DNA of 64,000 nucleotides, taken from positions 28,256-92,255 of the forward strand of contig CADALT010000006.1 in assembly GCA_902788785.1 (NCBI GenBank), written 5' to 3'. Position 1 is the stretch's first letter, and the number at the start of each line of letters is the position of its first letter. The stretch comes from an uncultured Ruminococcus sp. (GTDB lineage Bacteria; Bacillota; Clostridia; Oscillospirales; Ruminococcaceae). The position numbers were made by a program, and so were the translations under genes. Below, one piece after another: positions 54,314-62,046 of the stretch. The notes under the pieces were generated by a model. It searched no databases, was not told the DNA's origin, and was given only the letters and a program-made list of their open reading frames with translations.

Positions 54314-54969
54314 GCAAAGAAAGACACATAGCCGAGAATTTTAAGGTCGGCGCACTGCTCAGTCTTGTGGGAGGCTATCTTGATACCTATACCTACATCA
54401 GCAGGGACGGTGTCTTTGCTAATGCGCAGACGGGTAATATGGTACTGATGGGGCTTAGGCTCACCGAAGGGGAGTTTGCAGCGGCGGTACATTATCTTAT
54501 ACCTGTGCTTTCGTTCGTTGTGGGCGTACTTTTGGTCGAACTTATAAAATCACGTTTCAATGATGACCCGAAGATACATTGGCATCAGCTTACACTTACC
54601 GCTGAGATGCTTATACTTCTGGTGGTAGGTTTTATACCCGATGACCATAATAATATTGCAAATGTGCTGGTGTCCCTGACCTGTGCCATGCAGGTAGAAG
54701 GCTTCCGCAGGCTCAACGGCAATGCCTATGCAACGACTATGTGTACTGGCAATCTCAGAAGCGGCAGTGAAAGTTTGTTCAACTATTTTAAAACTAAGGA
54801 TGTTTCTGAGCGCAGTAAGTTCATATTGTATTTTAGCATTATACTGATCTTTATAACAGGGGCTGCTCTTGGCGCAGTGCTGACACGGCTGATAGGTACA
54901 AAAGCTGTGTTTATCTGCCTTGCGGGACAGTTGGGAGCGCTGCTGATACTTCGTTCAAACAATAAATAA
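54310..54969 (+). CDS. DUF1275 (YoaK family) membrane protein
   Basis: 219 aa, six predicted helices, starting [32 protein letters not shown] (cited in part: [10 protein letters not shown] and ANAQTGNMV), the DUF1275 hallmark, then [24 protein letters not shown]. Proposed small-molecule transporters; substrate unknown. ATGA overlap with metA suggests co-translation and perhaps a role near methionine or homoserine esters (weak inference). Terminator follows. Confidence 0.88.
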   Translation: MSKERHIAENFKVGALLSLVGGYLDTYTYISRDGVFANAQTGNMVLMGLRLTEGEFAAAVHYLIPVLSFVVGVLLVELIKSRFNDDPKIHWHQLTLTAEMLILLVVGFIPDDHNNIANVLVSLTCAMQVEGFRRLNGNAYATTMCTGNLRSGSESLFNYFKTKDVSERSKFILYFSIILIFITGAALGAVLTRLIGTKAVFICLAGQLGALLILRSNNK

Positions 54970-54973
54970 CTAA

Positions 54974-55006
54974 GACCGTGTATTCCGAAGATACACGGTC
55001 CTTTTT
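54974..55006. terminator. Terminator after the metA unit
   Basis: GACCGTGTA (54974-54982) pairs with TACACGGTC (54992-55000), followed by CTTTTT. It may also serve the convergent minus-strand gene. Confidence 0.85.
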
Positions 55007-55008
55007 GG

Positions 55009-55314
55009 TTATTTGAGATCAAGTGTGCGCCTGATCTCTTTGAAATGCTCAAATTCTTTGGTGAGATCAGCGATGCAAGCTTCAAGTCCCTCTGCGGAAA
55101 AATCCTCAGAGTATTGTGCGATAAGGTCGTCTGCCAGATCATAATTTTGTGTCCCGTACCATACTACCACTTTCAGCTCACTCTTGTCCTCCGAGTCAGG
55201 CTTGGCTTTTTTAGGGATTATCCTGTAATTGAAATACTTATAAAGACTGCCTGTCCAGATATTTTTTTCCTCGAAGAAATAAAAGGTCGGCAGGTCGAAA
55301 TAGCCGTGCAGCAT
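55009..55314 (-). CDS. Hypothetical 101-aa protein
   Basis: I do not recognise a family. Soluble; aromatic-rich N-terminal half (GYFDLPTFYFFEEKNIWTGSLYKYFNYR) and an acidic helical C-terminal half (DDLIAQYSEDFSAEGLEACIADLTKEFEHF, cited in part: AEGLEACIADLTKEF). The ATG follows GGGAGC at seven bases. It has its own promoter. Short proteins with this two-part look are common orphans in Ruminococcus-like genomes. Confidence 0.7.
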   Translation of the reverse strand: MLHGYFDLPTFYFFEEKNIWTGSLYKYFNYRIIPKKAKPDSEDKSELKVVVWYGTQNYDLADDLIAQYSEDFSAEGLEACIADLTKEFEHFKEIRRTLDLK

Positions 55315-55349
55315 TTTATCAGCTCCCGAAATTATTTTTAACTTAATAT

Positions 55350-55378
55350 ATTATAACATATATCTTACCTGATTTCAA
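55350..55378 (-). promoter_or_regulatory. Promoter of the 101-aa protein gene
   Basis: On the minus strand TTGAAA (55373-55378), 17-bp spacer, TATAAT (55350-55355). Confidence 0.75.
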
Positions 55379-55474
55379 GTCATTCGATGAACGATGAAGG
55401 CATTGCTCCTTATATAATTTAATTTATTGTTTAATATCGTGAAAATGAGACGTGAAATTTGGCTGAATTGTATA

Positions 55475-55503
55475 TTGGAGATAGTGTAATAATGTGGTAT
55501 AAT
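55475..55503 (+). promoter_or_regulatory. Promoter of the LacI-type regulator
   Basis: TTGGAG (55475-55480), 17-bp spacer, TATAAT (55498-55503). Confidence 0.65.
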
Positions 55504-55531
55504 ATAAAAAGTATATGCATATTGTTTTTGA

Positions 55532-55551
55532 TGTACATATTTATACGTACA
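55532..55551 (+). promoter_or_regulatory. Palindromic candidate operator upstream of the LacI gene
   Basis: TGTAC at 55532-55536 mirrored by GTACA at 55547-55551, with near-symmetric AT bases between. It lies just downstream of the promoter, where an autorepressor would bind. Confidence 0.4.
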
Positions 55552-55573
55552 ATTTTATGGGAAGGAGCTTCAT

Positions 55574-56569
55574 ATGAGTGTTACTATTAAGGATGTGGCA
55601 AGAGAAGCAGGGGTGTCTGTGGCGACCGTTTCAAGGGTGCTGAACGGCAGTACAAATGTTTCGGAAGATTCATCGGCGAGGGTCAATGAAGCCATAAGCA
55701 GGCTGAATTATTCGCCTAACTTTCTTGGGCGAAGCCTGAGAAGATGCGAGACAAATGTTATACTCTGCATAATGCCGACCTCTGAACACTCGCTGTATTC
55801 CCGTATTGTCAGCGGTATGCAGCGTCGGGCGGACGAACTTGGATTTGATATCGTTACGGCTGTTTCCTCGGGAACATCTGCTGCGGAAGCAAGACAGATG
55901 AATATGCTCTTCAATAAAACAGTTGATGGTGTTGTGCTGCTAAGCACGCAGTTCGAGGCGGAAGAACTTAACCGACTTGCCAAGAATTATGATATCGCAC
56001 TTTGCTGCGAGGGTGTAACCGGTGCCGACCTGCTTACAGTTGCAGTTGATGACGAGAGCGCAGCTTTTGATGCGGTGACGACACTTATAAATAAAGGTCA
56101 TAAGGATATCGCACTTATAGGTACTAATTCTGAAAGTACCTCATCTCATGCACGAGAAGACGGATATAAGCTTGCACTTGAGATGGCGGGTATCCCTTAT
56201 AGGGAAGAATACATATATCGTGATACCTATGATTATCACTGCGGCGGTGATGCGCTGGAGCAGTTCATGTCCCTGAAAGAACGTCCTACGGCTATATTTG
56301 CGGTGTCAGACCTGCTTGCGATATCTGCGATACATAAAGCTTCCGAAATGGGAATAAAAGTAGGCAGTGAACTGGCTGTTATGGGATTTGACAATATCTT
56401 CATGTGCGAGATGATGGTCCCGACAGTTTCGACAGTAGAGCAGCCTTGCGGTAAAATGGGCGAACTTGTGGTCGAGAAACTGATAAACAATATTCGTTCG
56501 GAGAACAAGGATAATGGTTATTACACGGTGGAACATAAGCTTATACTGCGCAGTTCCACAGGTGACTGA
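55574..56569 (+). CDS. LacI-family transcriptional regulator
   Basis: 331 aa. N-terminal helix-turn-helix TIKDVAREAGVSVATVSRVLNG with hinge, followed by a periplasmic-binding-protein-like ligand domain. Such regulators sense sugars or nucleosides and bind palindromes; no sugar genes are adjacent, so its targets are elsewhere or itself. GGAAGGAG upstream of the ATG. A GNAT gene follows 11 bp after its stop and is probably co-transcribed. Confidence 0.93.
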   Translation: MSVTIKDVAREAGVSVATVSRVLNGSTNVSEDSSARVNEAISRLNYSPNFLGRSLRRCETNVILCIMPTSEHSLYSRIVSGMQRRADELGFDIVTAVSSGTSAAEARQMNMLFNKTVDGVVLLSTQFEAEELNRLAKNYDIALCCEGVTGADLLTVAVDDESAAFDAVTTLINKGHKDIALIGTNSESTSSHAREDGYKLALEMAGIPYREEYIYRDTYDYHCGGDALEQFMSLKERPTAIFAVSDLLAISAIHKASEMGIKVGSELAVMGFDNIFMCEMMVPTVSTVEQPCGKMGELVVEKLINNIRSENKDNGYYTVEHKLILRSSTGD

Positions 56570-56580
56570 CAGGTGACAAT

Positions 56581-57141
56581 ATGATTACAGATATATTTGA
56601 TAAAGCTTTGGAACTTGAAAGCGGTAGATTATTGCTAAGACCCGTGATCGAAGATGATGCAGATGCTCTGTTTGAAATATTTTCAGATCAGGAAGTCATG
56701 CAGTATTATGATATACTTCCGCTGAAAAATAAAGATGAAGCCCGTGAACTCTGTGACAGATTTATACGGCATTTTGCCGACCGCACTATGCTGCGCTGGG
56801 CAATTACCGAGAAGGAAAGCGGTCAGGTCATAGGTACCTGCGGATTTTTCTGCTTTTCGGATGAAGACAGCAAAGCGGAACTCGGTTATGAACTTAGACG
56901 TGATCGCTGGGGCATGGGATTTATGCCCGAAGCTATCGGTCTTATCATGCGCTTTATTTATGAAAACAGCAATATAAACCGTATTGAGGCTTTCGTTGAG
57001 GTACCTAATATATCTTCTCAAAAACTTCTTAAAAAGCTGGGCTTCAGCAAAGAGGGCACATTGAGACAGTTTGAAAAATGCCGTGGTGAACTGATAGATA
57101 TAACCATATGGGGTTATATCAGGAACGACGGTCTGTACTGA
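56581..57141 (+). CDS. GNAT-family N-acetyltransferase (RimJ/RimL type)
   Basis: 186 aa. ESGRLLLRPVIEDDADALFEIFSDQEVMQYY (cited in part: SGRLLLRPVIEDDADAL), acetyl-CoA site LRRDRWGMGFMPEAI, then VEVPNISSQKLLKKLGF. Typical protein or small-molecule acetyltransferase. It overlaps nothing but lies 11 bp after the LacI-type gene; AGGTGACA upstream of the ATG. Ends at a terminator. Confidence 0.87.
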   Translation: MITDIFDKALELESGRLLLRPVIEDDADALFEIFSDQEVMQYYDILPLKNKDEARELCDRFIRHFADRTMLRWAITEKESGQVIGTCGFFCFSDEDSKAELGYELRRDRWGMGFMPEAIGLIMRFIYENSNINRIEAFVEVPNISSQKLLKKLGFSKEGTLRQFEKCRGELIDITIWGYIRNDGLY

Positions 57142-57147
57142 TATTTA

Positions 57148-57176
57148 AACAGCTGCTTTTGGCGGCTGTTTTTTTA
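57148..57176 (+). terminator. Terminator after the LacI-GNAT unit
   Basis: AACAGCTGC pairs with GCGGCTGTT (57148-57170), loop TTTTG, followed by TTTTTT. Confidence 0.85.
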
Positions 57177-57181
57177 TGGTG

Positions 57182-57210
57182 TTGCAAAAATGGAGATTTC
57201 ATGATATAAT
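57182..57210 (+). promoter_or_regulatory. Promoter upstream of the two-component system
   Basis: TTGCAA (57182-57187), 17-bp spacer, TATAAT (57205-57210). Confidence 0.6.
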
Positions 57211-57250
57211 TGTACTGAACTGTTTCTGAGGTTTTTTAGGCTAGTACTAA

Positions 57251-57302
57251 TTTAAGCTGCTATTTAAGATAGTTTTAAGAAATATCTCAGTCCCAATTTA
57301 AG
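57251..57302 (+). promoter_or_regulatory. Phased TTTAAG repeats, candidate response-regulator binding sites
   Basis: TTTAAG occurs at 57251, 57263, 57274 and 57297, i.e. spaced 12, 11 and 23 bp, close to whole helical turns. OmpR/PhoB-type regulators bind tandem direct repeats at about 11 bp. A TATCAT at 57313 could be the -10 of a second, activator-dependent promoter. Confidence 0.55.
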
Positions 57303-57349
57303 AATGGCGTGTTATCATATTTTTGTACAGAAGAGAGGTACATAACGTT

Positions 57350-58060
57350 ATGGAAGAAAAAACAGCAACAATACTGGTAGTTGACGATGATAAGGATATC
57401 GTGGCAGCCATAAGCAAGCTGCTTGAACTGGACGGCTATAATATAATTAAAGCATATGACGGTATAGAGGCGTTGGAGAAGCTTTCGGAGAATGAGATAC
57501 ATCTTATTCTCATTGATGTTATGATGCCTAAACTGGACGGTCTGTCGACCATTATGAAGATACGTGCAAGTAAGAATATCCCTATAATCGTTCTTTCCGC
57601 AAAATCTGAGGATACTGATAAGATATTGGGTCTTTCCATTGGTGCGGATGACTATATCACAAAACCCTATAATCCCATGGAGCTTACAGCACGAGTAAAA
57701 AGCAGTCTGCGCAGATATATGCAGCTGGGTGATATAGGGACCATCAGCAAAACGGATGAGATAAAAATAGGCGGTCTGGTCATGGATAAGCAAGCCAAGT
57801 CTCTGACAGTGGACGGGGCAGAGGTCAGACTGACAGCTACCGAGTATAAGATACTCGAACTGCTTATGGAGAATGCAGGCAGAGTATTTTCGGCAGAGGA
57901 GATATATCGTAAGGTGTGGAACGAGGATGCCTATGCGGTGGAGAACACTGTCATGGTACATATAAGACATATCAGGGAGAAAATTGAGATCGACCCGAAA
58001 GAACCAAGATATCTGAAAGTGGTGTGGGGCATTGGCTATAAAGTTGAAAAGATCAAGTAA
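57350..58060 (+). CDS. OmpR/PhoB-family response regulator
   Basis: 236 aa from the ATG at 57350. Receiver domain with acidic pocket VVDDDKD, phosphorylation site Asp56 in LIDVMMPKLDG, and Lys105 in KPYNPMEL; C-terminal winged helix LTATEYKILELLMENAGRVFSAEEIYRKVW (cited in part: LTATEYKILELLMENAGR). The first 50 residues resemble VanR-type regulators. AGAGG eleven bases upstream. The kinase gene begins inside its last codons. Confidence 0.93.
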   Translation: MEEKTATILVVDDDKDIVAAISKLLELDGYNIIKAYDGIEALEKLSENEIHLILIDVMMPKLDGLSTIMKIRASKNIPIIVLSAKSEDTDKILGLSIGADDYITKPYNPMELTARVKSSLRRYMQLGDIGTISKTDEIKIGGLVMDKQAKSLTVDGAEVRLTATEYKILELLMENAGRVFSAEEIYRKVWNEDAYAVENTVMVHIRHIREKIEIDPKEPRYLKVVWGIGYKVEKIK

Positions 58061-60560
58061 AAATGATAGTGCTGTTGATAAAGATATCTCGTCTGTGAAA
58101 ACAGCAAAGCGCAGGAGATATTTACCAAAGAGGATCAGGATATTATGCTTTATACTTGCCTGTATCAATATCTGTGCTTCACTGTTTGCTAAAGGATATG
58201 TTCATGTAAATCAATATATTGAAGATGTTGATTTTTCTGATACGACCTACTCTGTGGTTACCGATAACAGATACAAGAAAAAGATAACCGACACCTATGA
58301 ACAGCTGTGTATCCTGGGCGTGTGTTCGCTTGCGGATATGAACAGCGAAATGGAGTATCAGGGCAATAAGTATCTGATGGAAGATCTGCTGTATTATTTT
58401 GATTATAATGATTATAAATATAAAAGAACCGATAGCGGGATCTTGCCTGTCTCTGATGATTTCGACTACTATGTATCCTACACCTTGACAGATGATGAAA
58501 CTACCGATGAGGAAACCGAGGACAGGGAAGATAACGTCAGGTTCATCACGAATATTTCCGAATCTGTGATAAACCATAACATGACCGAAGATGAGAGACT
58601 CGATGTTCTTCGCAATGATTTTCATAATTATCTTCTCAGGTGCAAAGATACTATGACATCGGATATGCTGTCATCAAATATCACCGAAACCTATAGGTAT
58701 CGAGATGCTGAATGTGCCAATACATCAAATAATGAAGGCCTTGGTTCGATAGAGGAGAATTATCCCAACAACTACCTGCCTCTGGGCGGCTGGTATTATG
58801 ACAGTTATGGAAGATATATATACTATTTCGGAAATATGGATCCGATAAAGTTTTATAAATATCCCGAAAACAGCGGTCAAGGCGTCAAGGCAAGGGTAGA
58901 ATGGCAAAAGGATACCGATAAAAAAAGGCGGTATGATCCTTTTGAGTTTGACAGAGAATTTGCGGACGATTATAACAATATAAATTATAGATCTGACATG
59001 GTATATATAGAATCTCTTGATGACTATGAGGCTTTTCAGGGCAGCACAAAGGAACTGACTGTATTCATCGCCCCCAAAGAGGATATTATAAAGAATTATG
59101 AGGATGAACTGTTTGCCCGAATGAGCTTGCTTTATATCAACAATAATATAATGCGAATTACGGGCGTTTTAGCTGTATTGCTCGTATTGCTGCTTATGTA
59201 TTCATCGGTGATGCAGGGGATCGAGAAGACAGTTGATATTGAATTTTTCGAGCAGATACCATCTGATTTTCTGGTCTTTGGTATTTTAGTTTCAGGCTTT
59301 GTGATAATAAGTTCAAATACCTATGAGCTGGTCGCATCAAATGTATTGATACTGCTTACGTTCATTTCAATTTTCCTTTTCTCGGTACTGAATCTCATAA
59401 AGCGTCTCTTGGGAAAAAGATTTTACTCTACCGGTCTGATGCCTGTTATATTGAAAAAGTACAGTACCACAGAATTGTTTAAAGAACGCCGGAAAATAAA
59501 TCTTGGCAGAAGACTTCGCAGTCGCAGTATATTATTACTTTCATTGATAGCACTCTGCGCATTGATCTTATTTGTTTTTATTTTGTTAGGTGATGACTCT
59601 TTGGTTCTGTTAGTTATATCGTTGGCTGCGGTATGCATCACAGGAATTTTAGGTATCTCTGTCCTGATACTAAATATAGTGAATGCAAATCAGCTGATAA
59701 AGCTTGAGAACAGAATAGCGGCACTTAATGACCACGAAGATTTCAAAGATGATGTATCGGAGTTCTCGCCCGTTTATCTTGATATGGAGAATCTCTCAAA
59801 TATTTCTGACAGTGTTGACAGGGCAGTGGAAGAGCAGATCAAGTCTGAGCGCATGAAGATCGAGCTCATAGCTAATGTTTCACATGATCTTAAAACCCCT
59901 CTGACATCAATAATCAGCTATATAGATCTGCTCAAAAAGCTTGAACTTGACGATGAAGCATCAAGCTATGTGAAGATACTGGATAAAAAGTCGCAGAAAC
60001 TGAAAGATATAGTTGCGGACGTTTTCAGCATGGCAAAAGCCACAAGCGGAATAGATGTTGATCTGACAAAGCTTGATATGGTGATGCTGTTCAATCAGTT
60101 TTATGCCGATGCTGAGGATAAGCTTAAAAACTGCGGAAGAACATTTAAAATCGATATTGTTCTGCCATCTGCAACGGTCATGGCAGATGGCAATAAGATG
60201 TACAGAGTTTTCCAGAATTTGGTCGATAATGCCGTAAAGTATTCAATGGACGGTTCAAGGATATTTATGGACATCACCGAAAATGATGGCTATGCTGTAT
60301 TCACGGTAAAGAATATTTCCTCATATCCCATCGACTTTACCGCTGATGAGATCACAGAACGTTTTGTAAGAGGTGACAGATCACGTACCGATGGAGGCAG
60401 CGGACTGGGTCTTTCCATAGCAAAGACCTTTACAGAAGCCTGCGGTGGAAAGTTCGAGATAGTTCTGGACGGAGATATGTTCAAGGCAGTTGTTGCGATG
60501 CCGATAGTAAATGATGATATCGTTGATGATGGAATTGTGCAAAATGATGACCCTAAGTGA
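58032..60560 (+). CDS. Sensor histidine kinase with large extracytoplasmic domain
   Basis: 842 aa. One helix at about residues 36-54, an extracytoplasmic region of about 320 residues rich in Tyr, Asp and Glu, then five more helices (about 374-394, 413-430, 435-456, 500-520, 523-547), HisKA with the phosphorylated His in SHDLKTPLTSI (near 618) and HATPase with NLVDNAVKYS (near 729) and GGSGLGLSIA (near 788). The sensing domain is of no family I recognise. It overlaps the regulator gene by 29 bp. The start TTG at 58032 is tentative; TTG at 58044 is an alternative. Confidence 0.9.
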   Translation: MAIKLKRSSKNDSAVDKDISSVKTAKRRRYLPKRIRILCFILACINICASLFAKGYVHVNQYIEDVDFSDTTYSVVTDNRYKKKITDTYEQLCILGVCSLADMNSEMEYQGNKYLMEDLLYYFDYNDYKYKRTDSGILPVSDDFDYYVSYTLTDDETTDEETEDREDNVRFITNISESVINHNMTEDERLDVLRNDFHNYLLRCKDTMTSDMLSSNITETYRYRDAECANTSNNEGLGSIEENYPNNYLPLGGWYYDSYGRYIYYFGNMDPIKFYKYPENSGQGVKARVEWQKDTDKKRRYDPFEFDREFADDYNNINYRSDMVYIESLDDYEAFQGSTKELTVFIAPKEDIIKNYEDELFARMSLLYINNNIMRITGVLAVLLVLLLMYSSVMQGIEKTVDIEFFEQIPSDFLVFGILVSGFVIISSNTYELVASNVLILLTFISIFLFSVLNLIKRLLGKRFYSTGLMPVILKKYSTTELFKERRKINLGRRLRSRSILLLSLIALCALILFVFILLGDDSLVLLVISLAAVCITGILGISVLILNIVNANQLIKLENRIAALNDHEDFKDDVSEFSPVYLDMENLSNISDSVDRAVEEQIKSERMKIELIANVSHDLKTPLTSIISYIDLLKKLELDDEASSYVKILDKKSQKLKDIVADVFSMAKATSGIDVDLTKLDMVMLFNQFYADAEDKLKNCGRTFKIDIVLPSATVMADGNKMYRVFQNLVDNAVKYSMDGSRIFMDITENDGYAVFTVKNISSYPIDFTADEITERFVRGDRSRTDGGSGLGLSIAKTFTEACGGKFEIVLDGDMFKAVVAMPIVNDDIVDDGIVQNDDPK

Positions 60561-60635
60561 AAAAGGTCTTATGCAAGTGGATGATACGCAAAGGCATTAG
60601 ACGGTTGTTTTGCAGTGCTGTCTAAAGATTGATAG

Positions 60636-60666
60636 AGCCGTTCGGCAGATATTCTGTCGAACGGCT
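60636..60666 (+). terminator. Terminator after the two-component system
   Basis: AGCCGTTCG (60636-60644) pairs with CGAACGGCT (60658-60666), with GCAGA/TCTGT inside. It overlaps the -35 box of the pyrE promoter. Confidence 0.7.
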
Positions 60667-60694
60667 TGAATTTTGCAGAAAACTGTGTTATAAT
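60666..60694 (+). promoter_or_regulatory. pyrE promoter
   Basis: TTGAAT (60666-60671), 17-bp spacer, TATAAT (60689-60694). No PyrR attenuator is apparent in the short leader. Confidence 0.7.
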
Positions 60695-60727
60695 TAAAGT
60701 ATCAAAGATTTGAAAGGATTGTTCGAC

Positions 60728-61390
60728 ATGACCTACAAGGAAGAATTTATCAAGTTTATGGTTGACAGCGGTGTACTGACCTTCGGTGATTTTACATTAA
60801 AGAGCGGCAGAAAAGCTCCTTATTTCATTAACTGCGGCAACTACAAGACAGGTGCGCAGCTGGCTAAGCTGGGCGAATATTATGCAGAGTGCATCAAGGA
60901 TAACGATATACCTGTTGATACCCTCTTCGGACCTGCATACAAGGGTATCCCTCTGGCAGTTTCCGCTGTTGTTGCACTGAGCAATAAGTTTGGTTATGAT
61001 GTTTCATATTGTTTTGACAGAAAGGAAGCCAAAGACCACGGCGAGGGCGGTATGTTCGTCGGCAAGAAGCTTGAAGACGGCGAGAAAGTCGTTATCATCG
61101 ATGATGTAATGACTTCCGGCAAGGCTCTGGGTGAATCTATGCCTAAGCTGAAAAGCGCTGCAAACGTAAATGTTACAGGTATGGTCATAACGGTTGATCG
61201 TATGGAAAAAGCCCTGGATACCGAGCTTTCGGCTGTTCAGCAAGCCTATAAGGATCATGGCGTAAAGGTTTATTCCATCGTAGATATCAATGATATAATC
61301 AAGGCTATCGAAGACGGTATCGTTGACGGCAAGGATTATCTTGAAAAGATGCGTGAATACCGTGCACAGTATGGTGTGGAGAAAGCCTGA
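60728..61390 (+). CDS. pyrE: Orotate phosphoribosyltransferase
   Basis: Joins orotate to PRPP to give OMP in pyrimidine synthesis. PRPP-binding motif VVIIDDVMTSGKAL (near residue 123), start TYKEEFIKFMVDSGVLTFGDFTLKSGR (cited in part: FGDFTLKSGR). 220 aa. ATG at 60728 nine bases after AAGGA; an upstream TTG is not used. It stands alone here, away from other pyr genes. Confidence 0.94.
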   Translation: MTYKEEFIKFMVDSGVLTFGDFTLKSGRKAPYFINCGNYKTGAQLAKLGEYYAECIKDNDIPVDTLFGPAYKGIPLAVSAVVALSNKFGYDVSYCFDRKEAKDHGEGGMFVGKKLEDGEKVVIIDDVMTSGKALGESMPKLKSAANVNVTGMVITVDRMEKALDTELSAVQQAYKDHGVKVYSIVDINDIIKAIEDGIVDGKDYLEKMREYRAQYGVEKA

Positions 61391-61398
61391 GAATATCA

Positions 61399-61508
61399 TT
61401 TTGAAATACTGAGCGATAGATCGGTATAATGCCGATACAACGTTATTCTACATTTTTCGTCAGTTTCAGATGTTTATATCGGAGAGGCTATAGAGCGATA
61501 TTTCAAAA
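61399..61508 (+). other. Structured non-coding region downstream of pyrE
   Basis: TTTTGAAATA (61399-61408) and its exact complement TATTTCAAAA (61499-61508) enclose about 90 nt. Inside are an ATCGG/CCGAT hairpin with TATAAT in its loop and the direct repeat GAGCGATA (61411 and 61493). No ORF of note. Could be the pyrE 3' UTR, a small RNA or a repeat element. Confidence 0.4.
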
Positions 61509-61510
61509 GG

Positions 61511-61540
61511 TTACAAAATGAAATCATTTGTAATATTTTT
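61511..61540 (+). terminator. Probable pyrE terminator
   Basis: TTACAAAATGA (61511-61521) pairs with TCATTTGTAA (61524-61533) with one bulged A, followed by TATTTTT. Confidence 0.6.
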
Positions 61541-61565
61541 GTATCTATCTGTAATACCTTTGTTC

Positions 61566-61594
61566 TTGTAAAAAAAGTTAAAATAATATATAAT
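61566..61594 (+). promoter_or_regulatory. Promoter of the candidate small RNA
   Basis: TTGTAA (61566-61571), 17-bp spacer, TATAAT (61589-61594). Confidence 0.6.
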
Positions 61595-61600
61595 ATTAAA

Positions 61601-61712
61601 TGTAGAACAAAGAAAGAAAAGAATGAACACTAAGAATTAAACTCTTAGCTCGTTTCATCCTCTCCAAAATTTTTACACAAGCAGGAGGCAGTCAATAGAC
61701 TGCCTTTTTGTT
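61601..61712 (+). ncRNA. Candidate small RNA with unpaired CCUCUCC
   Basis: About 110 nt between the promoter and a clear terminator (GGCAGTC 61687-61693 with GACTGCC 61698-61704, then TTTTTG). A first hairpin is CTAAGA/TCTTAG (near 61631-61650). Between the two hairpins an A/U-rich single-stranded stretch contains CATCCTCTCC, complementary to strong ribosome binding sites. No coding region longer than five codons (MNTKN). It has the layout of trans-acting small RNAs of Firmicutes; targets unknown. Confidence 0.55.
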
Positions 61713-61716
61713 TTGT
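61687..61716 (+). terminator. Terminator of the candidate small RNA
   Basis: GGCAGTC pairs with GACTGCC around AATA, followed by TTTTTGTTTT. Confidence 0.85.
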
Positions 61717-61731
61717 TATAATAGATATAAA

Positions 61732-61759
61732 AAAGAGGACTTTTCGCAAAGTCCTCTTT
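61732..61759 (-). terminator. Terminator of the 49-aa membrane protein gene
   Basis: AAAGAGGACTTT (61732-61743) pairs perfectly with AAAGTCCTCTTT (61748-61759), tetraloop TCGC; on the minus strand TTT follows. Confidence 0.85.
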
Positions 61760-61775
61760 ATGTTTTATAAGGATA

Positions 61776-61925
61776 TCAGATTCCGCACTCATCATAGTCT
61801 TTCCACTTTTCGTAGTGCTCTTTCTCCTCAAAATATTTGTAAACAAAAAATGCAGTCGAAGCTACAACGAGAAACAAAGCGCCCATCACAGCCCAAAAGG
61901 ACTTCTTTTCCGAATACTTAGTCAT
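61776..61925 (-). CDS. 49-aa single-pass membrane protein
   Basis: Reads MTKYSEKKSFW then a hydrophobic helix AVMGALFLVVASTAFFVY, then a strongly charged tail (KYFEEKEHYEKWKDYDECGI). ATG at 61925 with GGAAAGGA ten bases upstream. It has its own consensus-like promoter, a leader hairpin and a perfect terminator, so it is very probably a real gene although small. No family recognised; layout matches small membrane regulators or assembly factors. Confidence 0.75.
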   Translation of the reverse strand: MTKYSEKKSFWAVMGALFLVVASTAFFVYKYFEEKEHYEKWKDYDECGI

Positions 61926-61963
61926 TTACTGCACGTCCTTTCCGTAATTGGTTTATATATCTG

Positions 61964-61994
61964 ACGGCAAAATTTCCTGTGGAGCACTTGCCGT
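61964..61994 (-). promoter_or_regulatory. Leader hairpin of the 49-aa protein gene
   Basis: ACGGCAA (61964-61970) and TTGCCGT (61988-61994) form a stem right at the predicted transcript start, which could protect the 5' end. Confidence 0.45.
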
Positions 61995-62001
61995 TTGATA
62001 T

Positions 62002-62030
62002 ATTATACTACATAACCAAAATAAAGTCAA
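62002..62030 (-). promoter_or_regulatory. Promoter of the 49-aa protein gene
   Basis: On the minus strand TTGACT (62025-62030), 17-bp spacer, TATAAT (62002-62007). Confidence 0.8.
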
Positions 62031-62046
62031 GTATTTCACCTATTTT

